64,000 nucleotides of DNA from Hirsutella rhossiliensis. Taxonomy: Eukaryota; Ascomycota; Sordariomycetes; Hypocreales; Ophiocordycipitaceae. The DNA lies in contig NW_025408673.1 of NCBI RefSeq assembly GCF_020360975.1, positions 1,984,001 to 2,048,000 of the forward strand. Reading direction: 5' to 3'. The number at the start of each line of letters is the position of its first letter. Position 1 is the stretch's first letter. A program made the position numbers and the translations under genes. The notes beneath the pieces are model-generated. The model worked only from the letters and a program-made list of their open reading frames with translations, had not been told where the DNA came from and did no database searches. Shown here piece after piece: positions 23,115-33,358 of the stretch.

Positions 23115-23766
23115 TGTCAGTCACGGACCATGCAAAGAGGAGCCTCGGCACGACAGCGGTTGACTGCGCATAGGACGGGATGCAAGGTTGAACTGCCTTC
23201 ACGGAGAAGGAAAAAAAGTCGCCGTCGTGGACGCGAGATGAAGGTGAGCGTGGCAGGTACCTGGAGGGGGGGGCAGTACTCAATAATCATGATAACGGTG
23301 TAGCTTAGCTCGTATATTGTGTGGGTGGATACTTGTACTGTCATGCCTGGACTGTACCCTGTCAAGCTCACTGTACTTCATCTGTGCGGAGTACCCGACC
23401 CTGTGTTACTCCCGACGGGTGCCTGCAGCGCGGCTCAGTCCCGCGGGTGCGGAAAAGCGGAGCTCTGTAGTTTAGACCCGCAGGTTCCTACTCTATCCGT
23501 ACTATCTGTGCAGATTACGTACCTCGGTATCTTATCTTATCAAAGCTCGGCACCCAACGGTCTGCAGAAAGCTCTCGCTGTTTTTCAACGCCATTACACT
23601 CCGGCATCTCCAAATTCACCACCACTCCTGCACCCGCCCTCGAACGACGAAGACGACGACGCCGTTAGCACAACCACTAGCATACGCCATTCATATCATC
23701 TCGCGCGTCCCGTGCTGGAGCCTGCTGGGGAGGTACCGGCGGAGAACGACCGCGGCAGAAGCAGTC
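23115..23766. promoter_or_regulatory. divergent promoter, GatA / Gemin2
   Basis: 652 bp between divergent start codons. Contains CGGTATCTTATCTTATC (two TTATC/GATAA elements, fungal GATA-factor type) at about 23525-23541; whether used is unknown. Confidence 0.4.
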
Positions 23767-25368
23767 ATGTCTGCCTCGGCCGCCAAGCGAGACTACGACG
23801 ACGTCGACGAGGGCGAAGTCTCGGCCGACGAACCCATCCCCAAGCGTGCAAAGAGGCTTACCGGTGCCCAGCCGCGTCACCACCATCAGCACTCGGCCAT
23901 CGATCCCACCTGGGGCCAGAAATATGTCTTCTCCAACAAGGACGATGCCACGTCCATCCCCTATGGTGAAGAGTCCGATTTTGAGGATGACGCCGAGGCC
24001 ATGGCCTACCTGCGCTCCGTCCGGTACGTGCTTCGACCGCTTAGGCTTCCGAGGGAACCTGTCTTTGCTGAATCCCATTCCTTGGCTCCATATCCAGGAC
24101 TCAGGTGACGCTGATATGCTCCATGTGGCAGACAAGAGGCGCATGGCATCTCCCACCTGCTCGTTGCGCCGACCAGACAGATTGGGCCCCAGCTGCCACC
24201 CGAGCTGCAAGAACCCCCCCACGATGACGACGGCGAAGCGAAGCCTGAATTAGACGGCCATCGGAACGTGCACGCGGCTGCTTTGGGCGACGCGAAGGCA
24301 TACTACGAAGACGGCGCCTACATCGCGCGGGACCCCGAGGCACAGGATGGCAATCGACATGGCGAGGCTGACAACGACCAGGACAGTCGAGAAAGAGAAC
24401 TGCACGAGGCATTTTTTGCCTCCACTTTGGATAGGTACCGCTGCCTTCGCCGCCTTCTGCACTCCAAGCCACCCCCTGGCGCCGCCAAACGACTTTCCAT
24501 TGCACAGTCCACTTATGCTGCTTCGTTGGGCCCCAACTCGACCACGGCAAAGAAATGGTCCACCATCCTCCGTACCGCCGACCCACACCCGCTTCAACTC
24601 GCACTCATGTCCAAGGACTCGGTCTTGCGCATCCTGCGCGTCTTGCTGGGCGGGAAATTTCTCTGCCGCGGATACACGCTCTCTGAGCGAACTAGCCAGT
24701 GGCTGTGGGGCCTGCTCGCGCGGCTGCCGGATCCCTGGGAGCTCAACCACGCCGAGTTGGCCTTGGTGCGAGACCTTGGTCGCCGGGCCGTGCTACTGGG
24801 TAGGTCCCTAACCGAGATGGCGGCGCTGAAGGCGGAACTCGACGACGGCATGATGGGGGTGCCCGAAGGCGTGGATGCGAGCAGCGATGACGACGAACCA
24901 ACGAATACCGATATCAAAATGGAGGGGCCTTCCAGCCACTGCTCGGAAGTGCACGAGAATCCACCTCAAGAAATGGGAGACATAAGGCAGGACTCCCACA
25001 AAGACGACGACGCTGATGTCGAGGAGGGTGAAGAAGGCGAAATCGACGAGCACGAGGCCGCGGACGGAAGCGAATCCGTAGAGATGGATCTCTCATCCGA
25101 CTCTGGCGAAGGCGGCGAAGTAGTCTCGGGAGGACACGGAGCGGCAACCGACGACACCCCGACGCTCGAGGCGGCCAAAGCGGCTCTCCTGGGTCGGCTC
25201 GCAGACGACGCACCTGGGCAGGCCGACAAGGAGGACAATCTCGAGACGGCCAAGCTCCGTCTGCGGATAAACATGCGGGCCACGCTCAACATGATTCTTA
25301 CCGTGGCGGGAGACTTTTACGGCCAGCGCGACTTGCTCGAGTTTCGCGAGCCGTTTGTGGGGTTGTGA
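23767..25368 (+). CDS. GEMIN2: Gemin2/SIP1 SMN-interacting family protein
   Basis: Core of the SMN complex that assembles Sm rings on snRNAs (yeast Brr1 is the distant counterpart). Exon 1 is 23767-24023 and exon 2 is 24132-25368 (GTACGT donor, GGCAG acceptor), giving 497 aa. The family blocks are DPTWGQKYVF and DDAEAMAYLRSVRQEA near the N-terminus, then GAYIARDPEA, and the C-terminal helical part with ILRVLLGGKF, WLWGLLARLPDPWELNHAE, RDLGRRAVLLGRSL and, at the end, LRINMRATLNMILTVAGDFYGQRDLLEFR. An acidic insertion of about 120 residues (EEGEEGEIDEHE and similar) splits the C-terminal domain. That, with PRP38 three kilobases away, places two splicing/snRNP genes together, probably by chance. 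Confidence 0.92.
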
Positions 25369-25864
25369 GGGGAGGGGGGGAGGAGAACAGGGGGGTTTCG
25401 CCGATGCTGTTGCCCGAGACTGGAGATTGCTGTGTGCAGCCGAAAGGGGGGGTGGCTGGAAACGGCGTCATTGCTCACTCGTGAGGCTTTCTCACATCAT
25501 CTTCTCTCTCGGCTGCCAGCTAGCTTGATACCCGTGATTCCAATTTGGCTTGAGAAAGAATTACACGATGCAACCTGTACAATGGCGACTCCTCGGCACG
25601 CTCTAGCCGTACCGAATGGTGGAGAAAAAACAGAACAGACGAAAAGAACGGTACATGCGGAGGTCCCTCCGAGTACGTGTTGTGCCCACAACGCCAACGC
25701 CTGAATGCCCTAGGATGGCTCGCCCTCAGCCTGGGCCACCTCCACCTAACTTGTACAGTCCGAGCTGCTGGGCTCGTTTCATCAAGAAAAGAAATCCAAC
25801 AAATAAAAGCAGTCCCTTGCCACTGTCCAGACGATTCAACAAGGTGCACGAGGTGCCTTCTCTC
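25369..25864. other. convergent 3' intergenic region
   Basis: Roughly 500 bp between the 3' ends of the Gemin2-type gene and the Spd1-type gene; only 3' untranslated sequence expected, nothing else seen. Confidence 0.5.
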
Positions 25865-26596
25865 TCATCGCGAAAGATCCATGTCCCTGCCTTCCCCAAA
25901 GACGAGAAAGGGGGCCTCTTCAAAGTCCTCGTCGACGGCCATGTTCTCCTGGCCCATGTCCTCGAGCGGGAGGCTCTTTGCCGTGCGGGAGCGGCGCGGA
26001 GTGGCCATGAGGCGGGCATTGCCGCTGTTGGCATCCCAGCCCTTGTTGGAGTGGAGGCCTGCGACTGTCGAGGCGGCGTCGTCGTCGTCGTCATCGTCGA
26101 ATATGCGTTTCCGCGAGGGTTCAGAGGCATGGCTCTCGACGCTCTCTTGCGAGAGGGTCAACCCGGGGACGGCATCCATGTTAGGGACGTCGTCGTCGTC
26201 GAAGCCGCCAGTCTCGGGCTGCGTGCCTAGCCCGCCAACTTTGTTGATGCCACAGAAGGGGAGCAGCTCGCGCGGCACTGGACATACAGCCGCCGCTGTC
26301 GCCGCGGCGTCGTGTGATGCGCGCGGGGCAGCAGCGGGCGTGCTGTCGGTCCACAGCTTGAAGGCGCTCGGGCCCGTCGTCCGGTAGCCCTCGGGAACCG
26401 ACTTGCGCACGCGCATGCCGACGCTGAGCAGGTTTGCCTGGACGCTGGCGGGGAGGACCGGGTGGCGCGATGCCGGGGCGGTGGCAGACGGCGACGACGG
26501 GCCGGCGGCCGAGGCAGGGAAGAAGGAAGTGATTTGGCGCTGGTACGGGTCGGCGGCGGCGCCCGCAAAGGGCCTCTTCGTCCGGGGGGCCGACAT
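25865..26596 (-). CDS. spd1: Spd1/Dif1-type ribonucleotide reductase inhibitor
   Basis: Intronless, 243 aa. The N-terminus KRPFAGAAADPYQRQITSFF and the block NLLSVGMRVRKSVPEGYRT (residues about 57-75) are the marks of the fungal RNR-inhibitor family (S. pombe Spd1, S. cerevisiae Dif1), disordered proteins that restrain ribonucleotide reductase by binding or relocating its small subunit until S phase or DNA damage. Residues 19-26 (QRQITSFF) also match the PCNA-interacting box Q-x-x-I-x-x-F-F. Spd1 of fission yeast is destroyed through PCNA and CRL4-Cdt2, so this motif fits the known route. The C-terminal half is acidic and low-complexity (FDDDDDDDAAS, EDFEEAPFLVFGEGRDMDL). No folded domain is expected. 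Confidence 0.85.
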   Translation of the reverse strand: MSAPRTKRPFAGAAADPYQRQITSFFPASAAGPSSPSATAPASRHPVLPASVQANLLSVGMRVRKSVPEGYRTTGPSAFKLWTDSTPAAAPRASHDAAATAAAVCPVPRELLPFCGINKVGGLGTQPETGGFDDDDVPNMDAVPGLTLSQESVESHASEPSRKRIFDDDDDDDAASTVAGLHSNKGWDANSGNARLMATPRRSRTAKSLPLEDMGQENMAVDEDFEEAPFLVFGEGRDMDLSR

Positions 26597-28514
26597 GCTG
26601 GAGGTTGAGTGACTAGCTGGGGTTGACGGCTGCTGGAGACGGGGCGGCCACGTCGTTGAAGCCTGTGGATGTGGTTTTCGATGGGCTTGGAGCCGGCGGA
26701 GAGCGCCAATTGCAACAAATTGTCTCGTGACAACGTATCGCCGAATCGCACCAGCCGAATCGACCCTTCTCTTTCCTTTTTTTCCACCTGTGACGTTTTG
26801 TCTCAGAGCGGCTGCTGGACCATGCAGGGGGGAGAAAAGAAGACAAGTGGTCGAAAGACAGCAAAACCAACAAAATCAAAAGCGGTAGAGCGGAGAGATT
26901 CCCAGATGTCGGGAAAAGAAAGGAGAAAAGGAAGAAAACGGGGAGGAAAAGGGCGGCTTTTACTCGCGAGTAATTGCCATACCCAGAGGACAGAGAGAGA
27001 AGGTTGAAGTTTTTGGTAGGGGGCCAGCGAGGCTAAAGCGTTGGGAGGCTGGGGTGGAAATTGGTTCCGTTCCAGGCAAGAAGTGGGGAGAGAGGCTTGA
27101 TTGACGATGGAGAGACTCGCACTGTCGTTTGGCACTGTGCTCGTCGCGTCTGACGCGCCTGCGACGCGTTAAGTGCTCATGGCTGAACGGGGAATCCCGC
27201 GTCTTGAATTAGTCAGCCGCTTCTTCAAGGCCTGCAGCAGGGGCTTGCCGTCGGAGCACCACCTCCGGAAAAGTGACGATTCACGGTGGCTTGATGCTGC
27301 CGCTGCTTGTAAGAAGTGACGGTCAACTCGGTGAGGCCACTTACCTCGGGTCCTGGATTGCCCCTTCGCCACCGGAAATGACCCCAGCGGCGCCACTGGC
27401 AACCTGAGTGCTCTCTCACCTCGGCATGAGCCGCGGCCATGCATACGCGATGGCGGCGCAAGGGCCGGAGCTCGGGGTAGGTGGACTGGCACCAGGGTGG
27501 CCTGCTCCGCGATCTGGGCCGTGAGAGGTCGATGGCCATGGTCGTATTGCTCTCCGTTGGCTTGACTCGCGGGTGACGGGTAGAATCCCGGCCCCGGCAG
27601 ACGACAAGACTCACCGAGGGCCACGCCGCGCTCATGCGCCGGGCCTGATGCCGGCGTCCGCTCCTCTTGCGTCTAGAAATAACCGGAAGAGTCGAGAACA
27701 CAGCATGTACGACCGGTCATGGCAAGTCAATGTCCAGGGTTGAGAGAGGGAGACAAAGTTGAGTCTATGGGCTGACTGCCGTGCAAATGGACAAAGAGAA
27801 CGACACATCACGTAGTGGGAGATGCTGCACGTTTGGTCGACCTGCTGTCACTCTGATTCTGGCACAAACGAGCGATGAATACTCCGAGAGGGGCTACACT
27901 TCGACCGCATCATCGTCCATTCGTACAACCGTGCCGGGTACGTGTCACGTCGTTGAACTTCGTGACACCACAGGAAGACAAGGCTCGGGTCCAAAGCACG
28001 TAGCGTCACATCACCACCACCTCTGAGACCATCACCGAGTCCAAGATACAGTCCGTGGAATGCTTGAATTCGCAAGCGCAGTGTGCGTCTTCCACTACCC
28101 ACTGCACCCAGGGATGAAGCAATCATCAAACCAGCGGTTCCACGTCCTCGCACCCAGCCAGTCTTCCAGCCCGTCCCGGACACTCGTGAAAGGCATTCTC
28201 CGGCCACCCACCCCGACCAGTGGTTTTTATGTGCCTGCTTCCGGAGACGACTCGCGGGTACAATGCACGCGCAAAACGAGAAAAAAACGACATGAATGAT
28301 GTGCCATGCAAGATATCCGGAGACCCCAAACGCCCCAGTTTCGGGTGTCCCATCTTCTATCTGCAAAGAGGTGGATGATTATGTTTGCGAAGTTGGCTGC
28401 CTTGTCTATGCGCCCACGCCGACGATTGGCTTGTTTTGCAGATCCGAGATGACCACCGTGAGTTGAACCATAAGAGTCATGATACCCCAAGGAAAGCAAC
28501 CGCCGCGAGGCAGT
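26597..28514. other. intergenic region with one weak coding trace
   Basis: About 1.9 kb: the 5' leader/promoter of the Spd1-type gene at left and the 3' side of RPS27 at right. On the minus strand around 27169-27700 a stretch reads RRWCSDGKPLLQALKKRL with C/G-rich third positions and a GTAAGT site lies just upstream at about 27344, so a short spliced gene is conceivable, but I cannot build a convincing model or name a family. The rest shows nothing. Confidence 0.4.
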
Positions 28515-29021
28515 CTACTTTCTTCGGAAGGAGCAGCCCTCGGTTAATCTGGCCTTGCCACCGGTGGGCTGGCACAGAACCGTGGTGCAGCCCTGGCAGA
28601 TGACGACGGTCTGGGCGTGCGAGAAGACGGTGGTGATGGTGAAGCAGCCGGGGCACTTGACGTCCATGAAGAAGGATCGGGGCGCGGGGACAAGAGTCTG
28701 GGAACGTCGAGCGTTAGAAGGGGCCGTCGCGGCATGTTCTCGTCGGTGGTATGTTGCCGTCGTACCTTGAGCTTGTGCTTCTTGGCCTCGGCGGCCGGCG
28801 AAGGGTTCAGGAGATCAACGGCGAGAACCTGACCAAGCGCTGTCAGCAAACCTCGCCCTTCATCGTCGACTTGGCCGCGCGTCCCGCCCGTCCGATGACA
28901 ATTCCAGGCGTCAAATTTGCGGCATCGATGCGACCGAGGGCATTCAAGAATCCCTTGGCACGACTTCACACCGTCCTTTGTCGTCGTCCGGGGCAGAGAG
29001 GGGGCATTCGTCGCTCACCAT
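28515..29021 (-). CDS. RPS27: 40S ribosomal protein eS27
   Basis: Zinc-binding small-subunit ribosomal protein. Three exons: 29019-29021 (the ATG alone), 28766-28828 and 28515-28697, total 249 nt, 82 aa, the exact usual length. The reading is [20 protein letters not shown], then [18 protein letters not shown], then [20 protein letters not shown], with the CPGC and CQGC pairs of the C4 zinc finger. The start codon is followed at once by a GTGAGC donor, so exon 1 codes only for Met; introns right after the start codon are common in fungal ribosomal protein genes. The last residues CSFRRK precede a TAG. Shares a roughly 520-bp divergent promoter with PLP2. Confidence 0.96.
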
Positions 29022-29540
29022 CTTGACTGTGTATCTCGAGATGCGTCTGGCGTCGGTGTCTTGCGAGGATCGAGATGCTTGACGAATCTGGCGACAGATT
29101 TGAGGCTCGCAAGATGGGGTGAGATGAATTAAGCGAGGAAAAGTTCACCACAGTCTGAGGAGGGTTTCCCTTTCGCCTCCGGCTTGGTCCTGATCCAAAG
29201 AAGACTAGCGCACTAGGGCTTCGAGGCCCAACAGCACGTGATGATGGCGTGGCTGGCCTGATTGGCCCGTCGCTGGCCAAATTGCTCCGCACCTTATCCG
29301 TAGTCACCGAGGGGATGTCCGTGCATTACCATTTTGTGCAAGCAGACGGTTGTGCAGCCGAGCTTTATGCACTCGAACGCGGGGCACCGCGGCCGGGGAA
29401 CGTCGGGGCCGCGATACGCACCGACCGAGTCTTTTCTGCCTGGCCTGATTGCGCAAGCTTTTTCACTTTCCGCCTCGCTGCATTCCTTGCTTGCTTTGGA
29501 CACTTGACCCTGGAGGTACAGACCGGGGCAAGACGCAAAC
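29022..29540. promoter_or_regulatory. divergent promoter, RPS27 / PLP2
   Basis: 519 bp between divergent starts of a ribosomal protein gene and a chaperonin cofactor gene. No element was assigned with confidence. Confidence 0.5.
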
Positions 29541-30362
29541 ATGGCGGCGCCCGGCGACCAACGCATCGCCGTCCCCATCGACGATCCTAACGCCGACACC
29601 GAGTGGTATGCTTGACCCGCCAGAGCGCAACGGCGCAACAGCTGTCTGACTGGCTGCAGGAACGACATACTGCGCAAACATGGAGTCATTCCCGAGAAAC
29701 CGCCCAGTCCGACTCCTATGATCGAAGAAGCCATCGTCGAGGGAAGGCGGCTGGCCCACGAGAATCGACTCGAGGGCAAGGACCTGGACGAGCTTGATGA
29801 GCTCGAGGACCTGGAGGACGAGGCCTTTTTGGACCAATACCGACAAAAAAGAATGGCCGAGCTGAGCAGCCTGCAAAAGAAAGCTATCCACGGCAGCGTC
29901 TACCCCATTTCGAAACCAGATTACCAGCGCGAGGTCACCGACGCATCCAAGGACGGGCCCGTCTTGGTGAACCTGACGTCGTCGATGGGCACCAACGTGG
30001 AGTCGCGGGTCCTCTCGGAACTCTGGCGGCAGGCTGCCAAGGAATATGGAGATGTCAAGTTTTGCGAGATCAGGGCGAGCCAGGCCATCGAAAACTACCC
30101 GGACAGGAACTGCCCCACGATCCTGGTGTACAAGAACGGCGACCTTGCCAAACAGGTTGTGACGCTCGCGACGCTGGGCGGAGCCCGCACCACGATGCGG
30201 AGTATCGACGACATTCTGGTGGAAGTCGGCGCCGTGCCTGCATCGGACATGCGGGTGGTCAAGAGGAGGCAAGCGGCGGTGGACGCTGAGGAGGAACGAT
30301 TGGCCGGGAAGAGCATCAAGACGGGCTCTGCGGGAATTGACGACGACGATGACTGGGACTGA
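29541..30362 (+). CDS. PLP2: phosducin-like protein 2
   Basis: Cofactor of the CCT/TRiC chaperonin for actin/tubulin folding; essential in yeast. Exon 1 is 29541-29605 and exon 2 is 29660-30362 (GTATGC donor, CTGCAG acceptor), 255 aa. The join restores the hallmark TEWNDILRKHGVIPEKPPSP, followed by HENRLEGKDLDELDELED and the thioredoxin-fold part with KKAIHGSVYPISKPDYQREV, AIENYPDRNCPTILVYKNGD and QVVTLATLGG. The C-terminus is acidic (GSAGIDDDDDWD). Sequence matches PLP2 rather than PLP1 because of the WNDILR N-terminal block. Confidence 0.95.
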
Positions 30363-30805
30363 GGCTTTTGATTTGTACAAGCAGGAGGCCAGATGTCTGC
30401 GAAGCCGCTCGACGGATGGGACGCCGGAGCCCTACCTGCGATAATGATGCTCTGACCTGATGAAGCGAGCTTGGCCACGGTGACGCAGTATGAGGACGAC
30501 GAAACGGCTGATGCGGACCCTGGAGCGAGCCTTGGGCGGATCTGATAAGCGCGGCTTCGGGGCCCCACTGCCGGCGAAGAAACGCGCCCCGAATTGACTT
30601 AGCGGGCCAACCACAGGCCGTGTCACGTCACGCCACCTCTGCCACTACCGAGGGCAGCTATCAAACCGCGTCCCGCTCGCGTTTCTTGATACGTTTTAGC
30701 CGAGCATCTGGTGCCGCACACACTTGCATCGCGGAGCAGCGTGCAGCGTGCAGCGTGTTTCATACCGCTCATTCTTCCGTTTCCTCTTCTTGTATTAGCC
30801 TTGCA

Positions 30806-32260
30806 ATGGCGGAAGAACCGTCGCTGCCCCGGCTTCCGGCCGTCTCGTGGGACGAGCCATCCCAGCGCTTCTCCAACAACCCCCGCAAGCGCAACCTGCC
30901 GTCTGCCAAAGCCTCGTCGCCCTCCCTCAACTCGAGCGATCCCGCTGTCTTCTCGAGCGACGACGACCCGGGCCTTGACAACTACGTCGAAGGGAGGAAG
31001 AAGAAGAGATACATTGGATCATGGTTTCAGCAGCAGCCCGCGTCGTCCGACTCGGCTTTCGGCGACGCCATGCCGGCGCCCAAGCCTGCCAAGAGAAGGC
31101 TCGCGCGACAGGTCGACAGCGGCGTCTTCCTCGGAAGCGACGGCACCGACAATGAGGACATGATGGAGGCCCTCAACGTCCCGGTCCGGGCTAGGCTGCC
31201 GCAGCTGGACAAGCGCCCGGCCCCTCAGGTCTCGCCAGCAGAGCTGGCCGCCCGCGAGACGGTCCGGCGGTGCCTAGAACAGGGCCTCGAGACTATCGAC
31301 TTTTGGTACCTGGGGCTCGAGGAGCTTTCCGACGAGACCATCAGCCCGCTCGCAAACTTCTCCTGCATCCCGCTCGTGACCAAGGACGTCGCCTTTGAAC
31401 AAAAGGTGCCGGAGCTCAAGCTGTACCTTGCCATGAACAGCCTCAGACGGGCCCCTGGAGCCCTGTTCGACCTGACGCACCTGACCATCCTGAGTCTGCG
31501 CGGGAACAAGCTCACAGAGCTACCCCCTGCCATTTCGAAACTAAGCAACTTGAAGGAGCTCAACATATCGCAGAATCGGCTGACAAGTCTCCCGGCCGAG
31601 CTGCTTGACCTGCTGCAGCCACGCAGCAACTTGCGCGAGCTGGTCATGCATCCTAACCCCTTTGATGAACCCGACAAGCCCATTGCAGGATTCACGCGGG
31701 AAGGCAACGGCCCAGGGGACGGCTCGCAATTCTATATCAAGTACCTAGGTCGATCGCCTCTGCAAGTCTCCGACTCGAGGGGGAAGGCAGTATCAGACTT
31801 CAAGTTGCCGTCTGGCGACACGGCGCAGAAGGTCGCCGTCGAGCGGCCAGGCGGCGTCCCTAACATGAGCGCCGCGAGGCCCAGCCGAGTCCCTAGTCTG
31901 GTTGAGGCGTCCCTTCGAAGCTGCTACGGTAGCAGCCAACTCTCCGAGCTGCAGCACTACATGCCAGAGGGCCTGTCCCATCTCCGGCGGCTGCTCGGTC
32001 GAGCCGCGCAGCAGCGAGACATGGGCGGGATTTGGTGCGCGCAATGTAGACGCTCGCTCATTGTGCCGACAGTCGAGTGGCTGGAGTGGTATGACGTGAC
32101 CAAACGCACTGGCCCAAATCCAGTGACAGAACAGTCATTATTGAATCCGTCGCCTCCTATTAGGCTGTCAGTATCGGAGGTTGCCATGCCTTTTAGGCAT
32201 CGGGCCTGCTCGTGGAAATGCAGCCCTGGCGCCGCTCCTGAACAAGAGACGGGCTGCTAG
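30806..32260 (+). CDS. leucine-rich repeat protein with Cys-rich C-terminal motif
   Basis: Intronless, 484 aa from the ATG at 30806 (the frame stays open upstream to 30620 but without an ATG context or homology reason). The N-terminal 150 residues are disordered with basic patches (EGRKKKRYIG, PAKRRLARQ) compatible with nuclear localisation. Leucine-rich repeats lie at about 210-290 (LTHLTILSLRGNKLTELPPA, LSNLKELNISQNRLTSLPAE, LRELVMHPNPFDEP). Near the C-terminus are WCAQCRRSLI and FRHRACSWKC, a C-x2-C plus H/C pattern that could bind zinc. Related uncharacterised LRR proteins occur in fission yeast and filamentous fungi; function unknown. Confidence 0.85.
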   Translation: MAEEPSLPRLPAVSWDEPSQRFSNNPRKRNLPSAKASSPSLNSSDPAVFSSDDDPGLDNYVEGRKKKRYIGSWFQQQPASSDSAFGDAMPAPKPAKRRLARQVDSGVFLGSDGTDNEDMMEALNVPVRARLPQLDKRPAPQVSPAELAARETVRRCLEQGLETIDFWYLGLEELSDETISPLANFSCIPLVTKDVAFEQKVPELKLYLAMNSLRRAPGALFDLTHLTILSLRGNKLTELPPAISKLSNLKELNISQNRLTSLPAELLDLLQPRSNLRELVMHPNPFDEPDKPIAGFTREGNGPGDGSQFYIKYLGRSPLQVSDSRGKAVSDFKLPSGDTAQKVAVERPGGVPNMSAARPSRVPSLVEASLRSCYGSSQLSELQHYMPEGLSHLRRLLGRAAQQRDMGGIWCAQCRRSLIVPTVEWLEWYDVTKRTGPNPVTEQSLLNPSPPIRLSVSEVAMPFRHRACSWKCSPGAAPEQETGC

Positions 32261-33004
32261 GGAGAGCCGGCCTGTCAATGGTGTACGGTCTTGACATTTG
32301 GATTGGCGTTGAGAGCCGGACATGGGCCTGTTTGACGGGCTCGATGTCATAAAGGCACATAATTGTATGTTTACTGGTCGAAAAGCGATCGAAGCGTTGA
32401 TGATGCAGATCCCCCTTAGATTCTGTTTGAGGGATGGATTATTTACACTTGCTCTGGCAGCTGCCAGTGAGTATGAGCCCGCCGTGTCTATCCAGCCTTC
32501 AGCCCTGTGCCGAGTTTGGATCACGCCGGGACCAGCTTGTCTTGTTTCTCCAACGACTGCTTGATTGACTGCTTTCCATGGAGCTCGACAGTGCAAGCAT
32601 TTAAGCCCTCGCATGGACCCTTCAGAAACCAAATACTCGCCACTTTTCTGTCTGTTGCGCTGAGGAGACCCGAGGCTTTTTACGACTTCTCTGGCGCTTA
32701 TGATCGAGCCGTTGCACATCAGTGACATCACCATTCACAGGTTTGGCCTGAAGCGCTGGCGAGGAATCATGATACATGGAGAACTTGATTTCCCAGGGCC
32801 GCCAAAGACAGAGATGAATCAATGTTGCACGTGCAAATGAGTTTGATTGCTTTCAACGATGGCCACGTGTACTGGCTTTGTCGTCTTGAGAAAAAGAGAG
32901 ACAAGACTTCTGGTCTGCGCACACCCAGAGTCTAGACACTGGCGGTTTCGGGCCGCCACCCCCCAACCCCGTATCGACGCATGGCGATATCTCTCGGATC
33001 CCCT
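32261..33004. other. convergent intergenic region
   Basis: About 740 bp between the 3' ends of the LRR gene and the cysteine-rich peptide gene. No gene or repeat seen. Confidence 0.5.
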
Positions 33005-33358
33005 TTACCTGCAGACGCAGGGACGGCCGATGGAGCGGCACGGGCAGACACGGATGGGCCGGGAGCAGTGGCAGCCGTGCGGGCCGCAGAAACCGGCGCA
33101 CCGCTGCAGAAGTCAACACGGTCAGCATCTGGCACTCAAAGGGGAAAGGGGGTTGAAGAAAAGAAACGAGAAGATGGCAGGCCTCACCTTTCGGGCGGCC
33201 TCGGCAAGGGTTCCGGGGGCCTCGTCGGCGCTCGAATGGGCCTGGTCGTTGGCCACTTCGGCAGTCTGCTTGGCCTCCTCCGCGACGTCGGGGATGGCGT
33301 TGGCGAGGACAGAGGTGGCCAGGGCGCCGAGGAGCAGCATGTTGGTGAGGAACTTCAT
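33005..33358 (-). CDS. secreted cysteine-rich prepropeptide (31-residue, 8-Cys mature peptide)
   Basis: Two exons, 33188-33358 and 33005-33103, with GTGAGG donor and TTCTGCAG acceptor, 270 nt, 89 aa. Residues 1 to about 20 (MKFLTNMLLLGALATSVLA) form a clear signal peptide. Residues about 21-56 are an acidic, Ala-rich propeptide (IPDVAEEAKQTAEV and on). The splice joins AAG to CGG, creating Lys57-Arg58, a Kex2-type dibasic site, directly before the first cysteine. The mature part would be 31 residues with cysteines spaced C-x3-C-x4-C-x-C-x6-C-x-C-x6-C-x-C and a net positive charge, ending in CVCR then TAA. In this frame nearly every third base is C or G (30 of 33 codons or so), unlike the two other frames, which supports coding. 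The layout is that of an antimicrobial or toxin-like disulfide-rich peptide; the three CxC pairs leave a metallothionein-like metal-binding role open. I do not recognise the family. Intact as read. Confidence 0.75.

Noticed and set aside
23117..23371. 84-codon minus-strand frame upstream of GatA
   Set aside because: No family, lies in the divergent promoter, and the in-frame presequence start at 23114 gives a better gene model.
32930..33140. Ala/Pro/Ser-rich alternative frame over exon 2 of the cysteine-rich peptide gene
   Set aside because: Third positions are mixed in that frame, while the cysteine frame is almost all C/G-ending and continues the signal-peptide exon without phase change.
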